This document shows, one piece after another, positions 8,483-20,400 of a stretch of 21,174 nucleotides of DNA. Under the pieces are notes generated by a model. The model was given only the letters and a program-made list of their open reading frames with translations, was not told the DNA's origin and searched no databases. Every line of letters starts with the position of its first letter. Within the stretch, counting starts at the first letter, position 1. The stretch is from Pelagophyceae sp. CCMP2097 (taxonomy: Eukaryota > Sar > Pelagophyceae), in assembly GCA_026770575.1 (NCBI GenBank), contig MU657183.1, positions 384,576 through 405,749 on the forward strand, read 5' to 3'. Position numbers and translations under genes: made by a program.

Positions 8483-11400
8483 TTAGGGCGTGCCGAGGAA
8501 AGAGGCGCCGTAGCGCGCGGCGAGCGAGCCTCGCGGGCGGGTTTTCGCTTGGCCGAAGCACTTCTTGGCCTTGGCGTAGACGACGACCACGAGCGCAACG
8601 GCTTTTAAAACGCATTGCGGGGCCAGCGACACGCGCAGAAACCTAATACGGGCTGCAACACGGCCAAAGGGACCCTCCCTGCCTTTTTGTGGGCCGGGTT
8701 GCCCGGCTGTTGATGTTGCACGGGTCGTCTTCCGTGACGGAAGTTGCGTCCATTCGGATAGTCGATTCCACTGGAGACGCGGGCCCGCGCCACTGCGCCG
8801 CACACCTCGCTGACCAAAAGTCGCACGCTTCGCCGCAGCGGTGGCCGCCGACGTCGTCGGCGATGAGGGCCATGGCCATGAGGGGAGCGACGGTGCAGGC
8901 GAGGACCGCGGCGTTGGCGACCTGAGGAAAAGAAGATCTTCTCGCAATCGCACGCGCAACGAGCTTCACGCGCAATTTCACGCAATTTCTCGCAATCTCA
9001 CGCGCAACGAGCCGGGGCTGGTCCAGGGGCCGCGCGAGGGGCCTCGGACGGGCCTTTGGCTGCTCGAAACGCCCCTTTGAGCCCCGACCAAGACGGGGGA
9101 ACACTATTTCCACGAGGGGCCTCGCAAGGACTCGTGCATTGCAGGAGATCGTCCAGGAGGTTCCCACGGCCCGTGCGAGGAGCCTTCCACAAGGTGCCTT
9201 GCAACGGCCAGAGGCCTCTTCGGGGCCCTTGCAAGAGTCTCCCTGGACCGAGGGCAGGGCATCCTGATGCAAGGACCCGTACGAGGGGAGCGCATGAGAG
9301 GCCCGCCCTCCGACCGCACGAGGGGCTGCCAGAGGCCACAGAAAAGGGCCGTACAGAGGGCCCTTGGCCCGTGCGAGGAGCCTTGAAGGGGCCCTGTCAT
9401 GGCCCTTGCAAGGAACCGTGCGAGGCTTGCAAGGACGCTGAAAAGTGGCCTCGCAAGCGACCGCGCAGAGGCCTTGCAATTGGCCGCCAAAGAGCAAGGG
9501 CCCGTCCGTTTGGCAATCCACGGACCTGGGCAAGGAGCCCATATCCCGTACGGGATCCCTCCTCGCCCACATGTGGTCTCTGCATCCCAGAATCCGCCCG
9601 ATTTTGGCGGCTCGGGGACGGCGCGCGTTCCAACGACGCGGTTTGGGACGGCCCACTTTGACGTCTGGTCGTAGAGCCAGCGCGCTTGCGCGAGATCTTC
9701 TTCGTCGTGTTTTGTTTTTTTCGGGCTCTCCTCGGCGCCCTTGTCCGCCTTTTCGAGTGCGTTTTCGTCGACCGCGGCGTCCAAGTCCGTCAGCCCGACG
9801 CCGTACTCGTCGCCGGCGTCCTCGTCGGCTGCGCCGTGGCCTTCTTGCCCGGCGAACTTGAAGAAAAGCCCCTTTCCCGCATCCGACTGAGGCTTCTCAA
9901 TCGCCGACTTTCCAAGCCTCGGCGAGGGCCGCTCCGTATCCGACCGCCTGAGCGTCGGCGAGATCGCGCGGCCGAGGAACCGCGACGATTGCGCGACGCG
10001 GGACGGCGGGCTCTCGGGTGGGGGCTGGAGCGGCGAGGCTTGGCGCTGCTTTTTGGGAGAGGGGAGCAAACCCAACGACCTCAGAACCCGACTCGTCGTA
10101 CTCCGCCGAACGCCGCCCAGCGACGCCGCCCTGAACAACACGTCGATGCCGACCTACGAAATGGGGCGCTCTGGCCTTTGCAGAGGGGACGTATCAAGGA
10201 CCATCTCGACTTTAAGGGGCCGTGCAAGGGTCAGTACAAGGGACCGTACAAGGGACCGTCTTCAGGACTGTCTACAAAAGACCGTATAGAGAGGGTCCGT
10301 CTCGAGGCACCGTCTCGAGGGACCCTAATAGGGACTGTACGAGGGACCGTCAAGACCGTCAAGAGGGGTCGTGAAGTGACCGTAGAGAGGGACCACCGTG
10401 CGAAGGACCGTCTGAGGACCGTCCCGACGTCGTCTCGAGGCCGTCTCGAGGGGGGGCGTATAGAGGGGCCCGTCTCAGGGCCCGTCTCTACCAGGCCCGT
10501 CTCGAGGGCCTATCTCTGAAAACCCGCCTCTCAAAGGCCCGTCTCTCAAAGGCCCGCCGAGACGGGCCCGTCTGCGAAACGGACCCAGGGACCGTCTCGA
10601 GGGGCCCTCGTCGAGGGCCCTCTCGAGGGGATCGTACGAGGGTCCGTCCATAAAAGGGCCGTCGAGACGGGCCCGTCGTCGAGGGCCGTGTATCGAGGAC
10701 CGTACGAGGGATCGTCCATAGAGGGCCCGTCTCGAGGGAAGTTGATACCGGCCTGCCTCGACGGAATTTTCCTCGAGGGACCGTCACTCAAGGGCCCGTC
10801 TTTCCAACAACCATGTCTCAAGGGCCCGCCTCGAGGTCCCTTGCGAAGACACCTCTGGCTCTGTGGAACGCGGCTTCACGCGGCGTGCAGAGGGGCCGCC
10901 TCGAAGGGCCCGCCTCTCAAAGGGTCCCCGTCTCGAGGGGCCCGTCTCGAGGGGCCCGCCTCTCTGTCGGCCCACCTCTCAGTCGGCCCGCCCAGGCCCG
11001 TCTCTAGGCCCCTTGCGGAGAACCCCCCTGGACGCTGGAAATGACGCGGTTGCCCCAGGAGAGGTCGCACACGCGCGCGAGCGAGTAGACCCACAACAGA
11101 TGCGCCGACGGCAGCGCGACGGCAAGGGCGCAGAGGCGCGGGGGCGAGACGAGCTTGCGGAACGTGCTTGGGTCTTCTAATAATGCCGTGATATACCTAG
11201 GAATTCCGAGGTGACCGGGACCACGCACTCTGTAACGCGAACGACGGGCCTTCGTTCCGTCGAAAGGGACCGTTTCAAAGGCCGTCTCGAAGCGCCTTCT
11301 CGAGGCCATTTCGAAGGGCCGACTCGAGGCGCCGTCTCAAAGGGCCGTCTCGAGGGGCCATTTTGAAGGACCGTCTCGAGGGGCCGTTTCGAAGGACCCT

Positions 11401-14400
11401 CTCGAGAAGCTTCCCAAGGGCCTTTTCAAAATGCCTTTTCAAAATGCCTTATCGAGTGGCCTTTTTGAGTGGCCGTCTCGAAAGACCGTCTCGAAGAGCC
11501 GCCTAAAGGCGCCTTCTCGAGGGGCCGACTCGAGAGGCCATTTCTAGGGGGCATCTTGAGGGGCTCTCTCGAGGGGCCGGTTCAAGGTGCCTTCTCGATT
11601 GGCCGTCTCGAGGGGTCTTCTCAAGGGGCCGTAAAGAGGAGCCGTCTAGAGGGGCCCTCTCGAGTGGCCGTCGAAAGGCGTCGTTTCGAGGGGCCGTCTC
11701 GAAAGGCCGACGCAAGGCACCGTTTCGAGGGACATCTCGAGAGGCTTTCTTGAGGGGGCGTTTCAAGGTACCTTCCCGAGTGGCCGTCTCGAGTGGCCTT
11801 CTCGAGGGGCCGTCTCGAGCAGCCGTCTCTAAGCACCGTCTCGAGTGGCAGTCTAAAGGCGCCGTTTCGAGAGGCCGTCTCGAGTGGCCGTCTCGAAGGG
11901 CCGTCTCAAGAGACCGTTTCGAGGGACATCTCGAGAGGCTTTCTCAAGAGGCCTTGTCGAGGCGCCGTCTTGAGAATTTGAGGACCAGTCTCGAGCGTCG
12001 AAGGGTCCATCGAGGGCCATCAAGAGGGTCCGTCTCGGCGTCCCGAAGCGTCGACCACCCGAAGCGTCGACCCCCCTTCAAAAACGTTTCGGGTTTTCAA
12101 AGGCGTGTGTTTCAAAGACGCGCAATTGCCCCAAAAGTCGACGACGCTGCGTTTTACGGCTGGAAAAGTGTCAAAAAGATGGAAGCAAAGAACCACTGCC
12201 CTTCCCCACCCCCGCGGCACCGCGCGCCGCAGCGCCTCCGCGACGTCTGCGAGATTGAGAAAAGCACCGTGACGATGGCGTCGAGAAGAGCGACTAGAGC
12301 AGTTAGAGCGTTAAAGGCGAGAAAAGTACCCCACACGCCGCCGTGGAACGCCACGTCGCGCTTCGAGTCGCCTCGCCTAAGATCGCGGTCCGAAGATCGC
12401 GGTCCGCACCACGTCCCCAAAGCATGGAGCAGGGACGGGTTCGGCTTTGCCCTAAAGACGGGTTTGCCGGGTTTGCCTGTTTTGGTCGACCCGTCTTTGA
12501 GTCGGTCTGGCCGTGGCCCGAACCCGAACCCGACCTCGAGAAGACGGGTCGTTTGACAAACCCGCGACCCGAGAAATCGGCACAAATTGAAGACCCGAAA
12601 ACACCGCCGCCACCAGGTCTTCGACAGTACGGGCCCCTGTGAGGCTTCTTTAGCGGCCACTTGCCTCTGCACGGTCACTTACAAGGCCTCGACGGGCGGC
12701 CTCTTTCAAGGACCCTCGAAGAGCCCTCCGGACGGGCCCCTGCAATGCCTCTTTCTAGGCCACTTGCAAGGCCTCTGCGCGGTCACTTGCAAGGCCTTTT
12801 TCAAGGCCCCTCTCAAGCCCCCGCGCAGGGTTCCTTGCAAGAGACCAGGCCGTTTCGAGTGGCCGTCTCGGTGTCGTCTCGAGGGGCCGTCTCGAGGGGC
12901 CGTCTCGAGGGCCCGTCTCGAGGAGCCGTCTCGAGGAGCCAGAGATCGGGGCAGCGGCGGGTTCGGGTTTGCCCGAAACCCGCGGGTCGGGTTTGCCGGG
13001 TGTTTTGGCCGACTCGTGTACCCGCGGGTTTGGCCCGGACCCGACCCTTTGAAGACGGGTTTGGAATCTCGCCGAACCCGCGACCCTTTGAGTTGTGCAC
13101 ACATTTTCGCAACCCGAAGCTTGATGCACCGTCCCCGCACCACGTCCCCGACTCGAAAAGGCTGTTTGATTCGGGTTAGGTCATCGGGGCGCGGTCCTTG
13201 CTTGACGTGGACGTAGACGAAGGCGGCGGTGAGCATGGAATAGAAAAGGCAAAAGAAAAGTTGCAATCTTTTGGAATAGAGCTCGCAGTCTTCAAACGGC
13301 AGAAAAAGAGCTTCGCCGAGTGAGATGTACGCCCCGCGCGCGATGAGCCCCGTCGTTAAGGCGCGCGCCAATGCGGCAATGAGTTCGACGAGTTGGGCGA
13401 TATTCAAAAAAAAACATGTCGCTATTCTGCTCTTGCTCACCGCCCCGTCCCGCAAGAGCCGCGGGAGCACCGTCCCCAAAATGTAAACCGGCACGGCGGA
13501 GGACGTGTTGATCCATCGGCGGCGCTGCGCGGCGAACTTTTGGAGCTTGGTCTCTGCGTCAAAGTAAAAGTAAGCACATCGTACCAACGCTGTCGTGGCT
13601 TTTTTCGAACCGTCCACGAGGAAAGTGGCATACAAAGTCGCCAATCGATCCTCCCCGAGCTGCAGCTGCATGACGACCATGCTCGACTCCGTCGCCTTGA
13701 CCTAGTTGAGAAAGGGATTTGATTCAATTCGGGTTCTATACGTTGCGTCTTCCTCTCAATCGGGGACCCAAGCTGGTCCAAGCGTGCCTCCGGCGAGGGC
13801 CGTCGACGGGGCCGTCTCGCAAGACCGCCTCTCGCGACCGCCTCGATATCGTCTCGAGGCCGCCTCGGGACCGTCTTCGGGACCGTCTTCGGGACCGCCT
13901 TGACGGCACCGTCTCGAGGCCGTCTTGAGACCGAGGGCTGTCTTCGGGGCCGTCAAAGGGGACGGTCTCGGGACCGCCCCGGGCCGTGCAGACGTCGTCT
14001 GGAAAACTACGGCCGTCCAGAGCCGGTCTTCAGGACGGCGTTGAGGCCATCAAGAGGGCCGTCTCTCGAGAGGACCCGCCTTCTTGGCCGTCTTGGGTCC
14101 GTCTTGAGACCGCATCGATTGCCATCTGAAGGACCCTCTTGAGGAGGGCCATCTCGAGGCCCGTCTCAAGGCCGTCTTTATGAACCCGTCTCGGGCCGTT
14201 GTCAAGCTCGTCGACCATTGTCAAACTCGTCGACCACCCAGGCCTTCTCGAGGGCCGTCCAGAGGCCGTCTCGAGGACCTTCTTGAGGGCCGCCTCGTGG
14301 CTGTCTTCAGGCCGTCTTGTGGCCGTCGAGAAGAACGCCTCGTGGCCGTCTCCGGGACCGTCTCAAGGGCTGTCTTTGGGCCTGAGGACCTTTGGGCCGT

Positions 14401-17400
14401 CTCGAAGCCGTCTCGAGGCCGTCTTGAGACCGACTCGAGGCTGTCTCAATGCCGTCTCGAGGGCCGTCTTGAGGGTCGTATCGAGTGTCGCCTCGCGGCC
14501 GTCGAGAAGTTCGCCTCGTGGCCGTCTCTGGGATCGTCTCAAGGGCCGTCTCAAGGGCTGTCTCAAGGCCGTCTCGAGGGCCGTCTCAAGGACCATCGAA
14601 GACCGCCTCGAGGCCGTCTTTGGGCCGTCTTTGGGCCATCTTTGGGCCGTCTCGAGAACCGTCTCGAGAAGCGTCTCGAGAACCGTCTCGAGAACCGCCT
14701 CGAGACCGTCTCGAGACCATCTCGAGGGCCGTCTGCAAGATGGCCCCTTTTGCAGTCTCGAGGGCCGGTCCGAGGGCGGGTCTCTCTCGGAGAAGCCGTT
14801 TCGCCGCGTCGCGACTCCATTTTTTCAAGGCCCTTTGAGAAAGTTCCCATCGGGCATCTCCAAGCGTCGAAACGACCCCCTTGGACGCCGCTTTCTCGCG
14901 TTCATGTGCTGGAAGAACCCGTCTAAGAAGGCGCGCTGGCCGACTGCGGCGTAGCGCATGCACATGCACGGGCCATGGACCTAGAGAGATGGGTTGCTCC
15001 TCTACGTTTCTCTTGGAGAGATGGGGTGCTCCGAGAGGTTGCTCCTCGAGAGATGGGTCGCTCCTCGAGGGAGCGTCTACACTCCGTGAACGGGGAAGCC
15101 CTCGACAGGGCGGCGTTTGCCTCCGTGATGTCAGTCCACCTCTCCTTATATTTCTAGCACCTCGCTTGTCCCTCTTTGCCGGGTGCCTCCTCTACTCGGA
15201 TCGGGTCTCGAGAGGGCGACCCTTGGACCACGGTGCTTGGCGGCTGACGGGCCGCGGGCCTCGGCTGCCGTGGCAACATCGGCCCTCGCTCCTCGGTCCA
15301 CGTCGCGGGCGTCCCTCTCCGCTCACGTACGCAGGCGCCCCTCGCCGCTCTTAAGGCCATCGAGTGCTGCGACGGTCCGCTTTCTCGGATGGCGCCCTCT
15401 GCCACCACTCGGCTCCGGTCCACGCTTTCTCGGATTCCCCGCGCACCTCTGCCACCACTCGGCTCCGGTCCACGTCCTCGAGGATGCGTTGCGCCTCTCG
15501 CAACTCGACGGCTGCCGCCCGAGCGCCTTTACGGAGGCCCCGTCTCGGCCCAGGGAGAGCGCAGTTGAGCCCAGCCGTACGAGCCCCAGACTGCGCCCGT
15601 CGAGCCCGCCGAGCGGCCGGACCGCCTTTGGGCCACGCCGTCTCCGGCTGGGACCGATCAAGGATCCGTCTCGGGCCGACAAAAGGTCCGTTTGGGGTCC
15701 GTTTGGGGTCCGTTTGGGGTCCGTTTGGGGTCCGTTTGGGGTCCGTCGAGGACCGTAAAAGTCCGTCGAGGACCTTAAAAGTCTTGAGACGACCGTCGAG
15801 GCGTCGCATCGGACCATCGAAGGGTCGTCGAGACCATCGAAGGGGCCGTCTAGGCTGCCGCCAGATAATATCGTAGCACGGGACCGTCGAGGGGCCGCAT
15901 CGGACCGTCAAGGGCCGTAGTCCGTCGAGGACCGTAGTCCGTCGAGGACCGTCGAGGGTCTCTTGAGGGCTGTCCGGAAAGAGGCCGCATGGGACCGTCG
16001 AGGGGCCGCATGGGGCCGTCGAGGGGCCGCATGGGACCGTCGAGGGGCCGCATCGGACCGTCCAGCGCATCGGACCATCGAGGGGCCATCGAGGACCGTA
16101 GGGCCGCCTCTGGCCCGATCCGCTGGGGTGCCGTCGCCCAGATGGGGTCCCGTGGACCTTGTGAGCTCGTCAGGAGCCCGTGAGCCGCGCGGCGGCTCCG
16201 GCTCTGCCACCGACTGGCGGCGACGGGCCTTTCTCCGCGTCTTGACGGCCAGAAGGTGCTGCGTCGTCTCCGAACGTGCATCGGATGTCGCTCACGAGTC
16301 CCCAATCGCGTCGTCTCTAGGCGTCAATCTGCCGCCCGCGACTCTGTGATCCACGACTTTGATTTTGTTCTGGGACCCGGCCGCTCTGGGACCCGGCCGC
16401 TCTGGGGCAACCTCTGGGACCCAGACGGGCCTCTCGGAGCGTCCTCGCTTCGCCGACGGCAAGACGGCGCCGCGTCGTCCACGAGCGTGCATCTCGGATC
16501 ACTCTGCCATCCCTCATCATCGTTTGGGATTCAAACCGAGGGGTTCAAACGGAGCGCAAACGGAGCGATGACAGAGCCGCGAGCGGGCCACGCCGGTGAA
16601 ACCCGGAGCCGCGGCAACGCGCGCGAGGAGGACTCGAGCGTCCCGCCTGCTTTGAGCAGAGGATGCACGCCGGGGGACGACTGTCGTACGCCAAGCAACG
16701 AGGCGCCAAGAGTCGCGAGGTTGGCAGAGTCGCGAGGCTCGATGGACGGCGGGCCACACCCCCGGCGAGCCGCCGCTCACGGCTCGGAGATCAACGTCGC
16801 GACTCTTGGATCACCCTCGCCTTTGCTCTGCGTCCCCCGGCGTCCTTCTCGGATGCCGCTCGCGAGGCAGCTCTCCCCAGCGCCAATATCTGCATCATCG
16901 CGACTGTCCGCGTCGTTTTCAACGGCGGTTTGCCCGCGCGTCGGTTTCTATAAGTTTTTCAAAAAAGAATCTCCAACGCGGCGCTTTTTTACGACGACGA
17001 GCTGGCCGACTGCGTCGCTCACTGCGAGCCAACCTCCATTTTCGTCCTCAAACAAATAATCCTGCACCGCCCGCAGCGCAAACGCGCTCCACGAGTCCGG
17101 CGTGCCCTGCTGCTCCGCCTAGCGGGAGAAAGGGTGAGCGTGGGAGGCGCGTCTCAAGGCCAGGGAAATCGCATATATCGAGAGCAATTCCTTAATAGAA
17201 ACCCGAATGCAAGGCACTCCGGAACACCATGAATCTCAAAATGTCCCGCGCGGCGGCTCAGACGAGGATCACAACGCGGCGGGAAAGGTGGCAACGTCCC
17301 TGTGACAAAGCCCCTGTGACAAAGACCCTGTGACAAAGACCATATGGCAAAGTCCCGTGACACGGACTGCGTGACACGGCCCCTGCGACCGGTCCAAGTG

Positions 17401-20400
17401 ACACGGACTCTGTGCGGCACGGACTCTGTGCGACACGGTCCAAGTGACAAGCCCCGTGACAAAAGTCCCCGTGACCGTGACAAAAGTTCCCGTGACGAGC
17501 CCCTGTGACAAGGTCCCTGTGGAGACGACGTGACGAGGTTCAGTTGATACGGTCCCTACGGCAAGGTCTTTATGACACGTTTCCGTGACACGGCCCCGTG
17601 ACAAGGACCATTGACAAGGCCCTGCGGCAAGACCCTGTGACGAGGTCCAAGTGGCAACGTCCCGCGACGAGGCCTCGCAGCGAGGCCCCGCGACAAGGCC
17701 CCGCGACAAGGTCCCGCGATAAAGCCCCGTGACAAGGTCCCTGAGACAAGGTCTTTGTGATAAGGTCCCTGTTACGAGCCCCCCGTGACAAGCCCCCCGT
17801 GACCCGGCCCAGAGGCAAGGCCCGTGACAGGGTCCCGTGAGACCAACCCTGTGAGACGGACCCACTCGAGACGGCCCCTGTAACACGGTCCCCGTGACAA
17901 GGACCCCGTGTGGCGCGGTCCAAAGTCCCCGTGACAAAGTCCCCGTGACAAAAGTCGCCGTGACACGCCCCTGTGACAAAGTCCCGTGACAACAACCCCG
18001 TGACACGGTCCCCGTGACACGGACCCTGTGACACCAACCCTGTGACAAGGACCCTGTGCGACACGGTCAAGGGACAAAGTCCCGCGACAAAAATCGCCGT
18101 GACACGTCCCTGTGACAAGGTTCCTGTAAAAGAGTCCCTATGACAATGTCCCTGTGACAAGGTCCCTGCGGTGACCAGGCCCGCGTGACAAGTCCCGCGG
18201 CAAGGTCCCAAGACAAGGTCCCCGTTACATGTTCCCAGGACGAGGTTCTTCTACCAAGTCCCGTGACAAGGACCCGTGACAAGGACCCGTGACAAGGACC
18301 CGTGACAAGGACCCTGTGCAGAGGTCCCGTGACAAGGTTCCTACGGCAAGGTCCCTCGGTTCTTCTTGCAAAGGTCCCTGTGACAAGAACCCCGTGACAA
18401 GGTCCCTTAGACAAGGACCGTGGCACGGCCCCGTAACAAGAACGCTGTGGCAAGGTCCCTGTGACGACGTCGCCGTGCCCTTGTAACAAAAGTCCCGTGA
18501 CGACGTCCCGTGACATGGTCCCTGACGACATCCCTGAGGTCCCTGTGAGACAAGGTCCCTGAGACAAGGCATCCCATACGGCATTGGCCCCATGTGACAT
18601 GGGTTGCATCCCATCATGCAATGTCGGTGGCTCAGCTCCATCGGCAAGGTCCGACGCGGCCGCCGAGCGGCACGTCCAGAGGGAAAGGGGCCGTGGAGAG
18701 GGCCCTCGAGAGAGACCGCTTCGAGGCACGCGTCAAAAGCCCCCCCTCTGCCGTCGCTCCGTCCGCGTCGGCCATCGTTTAGAGGGACCGTCTCGAGGGG
18801 CCTTGGAGAGGGACCGTGGATTGTCCAGGGGGGGCGCCTCGAGGAACCGTCTCCAGGGACCGCCTCGAGCTAGAGGGACCGCCCGGCGAGGCCGTTTCGA
18901 GGGGCCGTTTCGAGAGAGTCGTCTCGAGGGACCTCCCAGAGGAACCGTCCCAAAGGGCTTGGTAGAGAAGCCTTGGAGAGGGACCGTCGACGAAACCGGC
19001 TCGAGGGACTGCCGACTACTCGCGACGGTCCGGGTTTTCCAGACGTGGGAAACCCTCTGGCGCCGCCTAGGACAGTCATGCCGCGTTTCCTTCCCGGAGG
19101 ACGGTCCCGGCGACGGTCCGCCGAACGGTCCCGGAGCCACGGTCTCCAGGACCGGAGACGGTCCGTCGCCGGTCCCGGAGATGGTCCCGGAGACGGTCAA
19201 TAGGCGGTCCCGGAGACGGTCTCGGAGACGGGCCCGTAGGCAGTCTTCTGCGGCAGTCGACTGTCCCAACAACGGTCCGTTGGCGGCCCCGGAAACGGTC
19301 CCGGAGACGGTCCGTCGGCGGTCCCGGAAACGGTCCCGGAGACGGTCCGTCGGCGGTCCCGAAGATGGTCCCGGAGACGGTCCCAGAGACAGCCCTGAAG
19401 ACGGTCCGTCGGTGGTCTGTCGACTGTCCAGGCAGACGAGTCCCGGAGACGGTCAATAGGCGGTCCCGGAGACGGGCCAGGAGACGGTCCTCTGCAGCCA
19501 TCGACGGTTCAGAGGCGTTCCCTCTGCAGTAGTCTCGCACGAGGCTTCCTTGTCCATAGTGCTCTTGAGCTCCAAGAGTTGCTCGACCAAGGGTGTGAGC
19601 CCGAAGTGGGATGGGCACGTGACGGTCCGGGTTTTCCGGACGTGCGAATGGCGCCGCCCAAGACTGTCATGCCGCGCTTCCTCCCAGTCGCCGCGTTGCA
19701 GTCCGGGTGCAGCCGCCTGCGCGTCGGAGAGCGGGGTACCGCGCGGCCGAAGTAAGGATCATCAGCAAATGAGATGCGACGCACATGTGGTTCACGAGCT
19801 CGTCGATGCAGTCTTCATGAAATAAAGTGCCGCAGTCCGTCATCAGCGCAAATTCGCACTCGACGTCGGCGCAGAATGCGGCGAGGAACCACTCGATGGA
19901 ATTTGGTTTCCTATGCAGTTCCTATACGTTTCCTAGAGGTCCTAGAGTACGCCTCACCGTCGATTAGTTCTTTTTAGCACAAGCGAGACGGCGCCGCCGC
20001 CGGCCGTCATGACCGCAGTCTGGCCCGAGCCTAGAGCGGGGAAGGTGGGCGTGGGTGCGTGATGGCGCGGGTCCTTGCTGCCAGAGCTGTTTGGCGCCTT
20101 GAACAGACGCCTTTTACAGACGCCGAAAAGGCACGCCCAAAGGCGGCGTCGTCCACGGCCGCTTCCGCCCCAAACGTCGCGCGGATCCAGGTCCGTACCG
20201 AGGCGTGCATCACCGCGGCGCCGTCGATTACGACCACTAGAGCCATTGCGCCAGAGTCTAAATGCGGTTGCAGAGAAGAGATAGTTTTCTGAACACATGC
20301 TGCATCCTCGTCGTACACCGTCACGAGCGCCGCCACCGTCGCCTTGCGCGCGAATCGGAAGTACCTTCGGCCCACGGCGCAACGGGACTCCGTCCAGATC

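Larger units (their letters stand above)
8483..12376 (-). other. CHS: CHS exons 8-12: membrane region, acidic loop and C-terminus
   Basis: Exon 8 (12376-12158) has a long hydrophobic run (GTFLAFNALTALVALLDAI) and ends WFFASIFLTLFQ; donor GTAAAA. Exon 9 (11196-11046) begins YITALLEDPSTF, carries another hydrophobic segment and ends at DLSWGNR, a signature late in chitin synthases. Exon 10 (10153-9650, 168 codons) is a hydrophilic, acid-rich loop with no hydrophobic segment, ending RWLYDQTSKWA. Exon 11 (8921-8806) adds the segment VANAAVLACTVAPLMAMALI. Exon 12 (8642-8483) adds LKAVALVVVVYAKAKK and stops at 8483-8485. The exon 8/9 join splits a proline codon exactly (CC|G). Exons 9 and 10 end at weak GTC-type donors. 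Confidence 0.75.
13202..17118 (-). other. CHS: CHS exons 5-7: catalytic core and first membrane segments
   Basis: Exon 5 (17118-17023, 96 nt) follows CTCCCGCTAG and encodes AEQQGTPDSW, FALRAVQDYLFE and GGWLA; donor GTGAGC. Exon 6 (14980-14900, 81 nt) follows CATCTCTCTAG and encodes VHGPCMCMRYAAVGQRAF up to QHMN; its only in-phase donor is GC-type (GCGAGA). Exon 7 (13701-13202, 500 nt) follows CTTTCTCAACTAG. It carries LGEDR, FYFDAETKL and QRRRWIN, then hydrophobic stretches near residues 343-357, 368-389 and 423-440, ending in VYVHVK at a GC donor (GCAAGG). From FFQHMN to GEDR the spacing equals that of the family (about 25 residues), which supports the exon 6/7 join. Confidence 0.8.

Noticed and set aside
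9104..9649. Extension of exon 10 through the following open frame
   Set aside because: Beyond 9650 the peptide turns into array-encoded repeat (LARPLVE, GPLYGPF), and exon 11 restores sense after a strong TTTTCCTCAG acceptor in matching phase.
11469..12556. Plus-strand open frames rich in RGRLEGPSR-type peptides
   Set aside because: Products of the GGCCGTCTCGAGG arrays on the strand opposite to the real gene; no family features.
14563..14850. Arginine/serine-rich minus frame (repeated SRRFSRR) as an SR-type protein
   Set aside because: Generated by the intron 6 array; no RNA-binding domain and no start context.
17269..18048. Long minus-strand open frame of about 259 codons made of SQGPCHG-like repeats
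   Set aside because: It lies inside intron 4 of the chitin synthase, and its length is explained by a repeat unit near 15 nt (a multiple of three). The peptide is pure low complexity.
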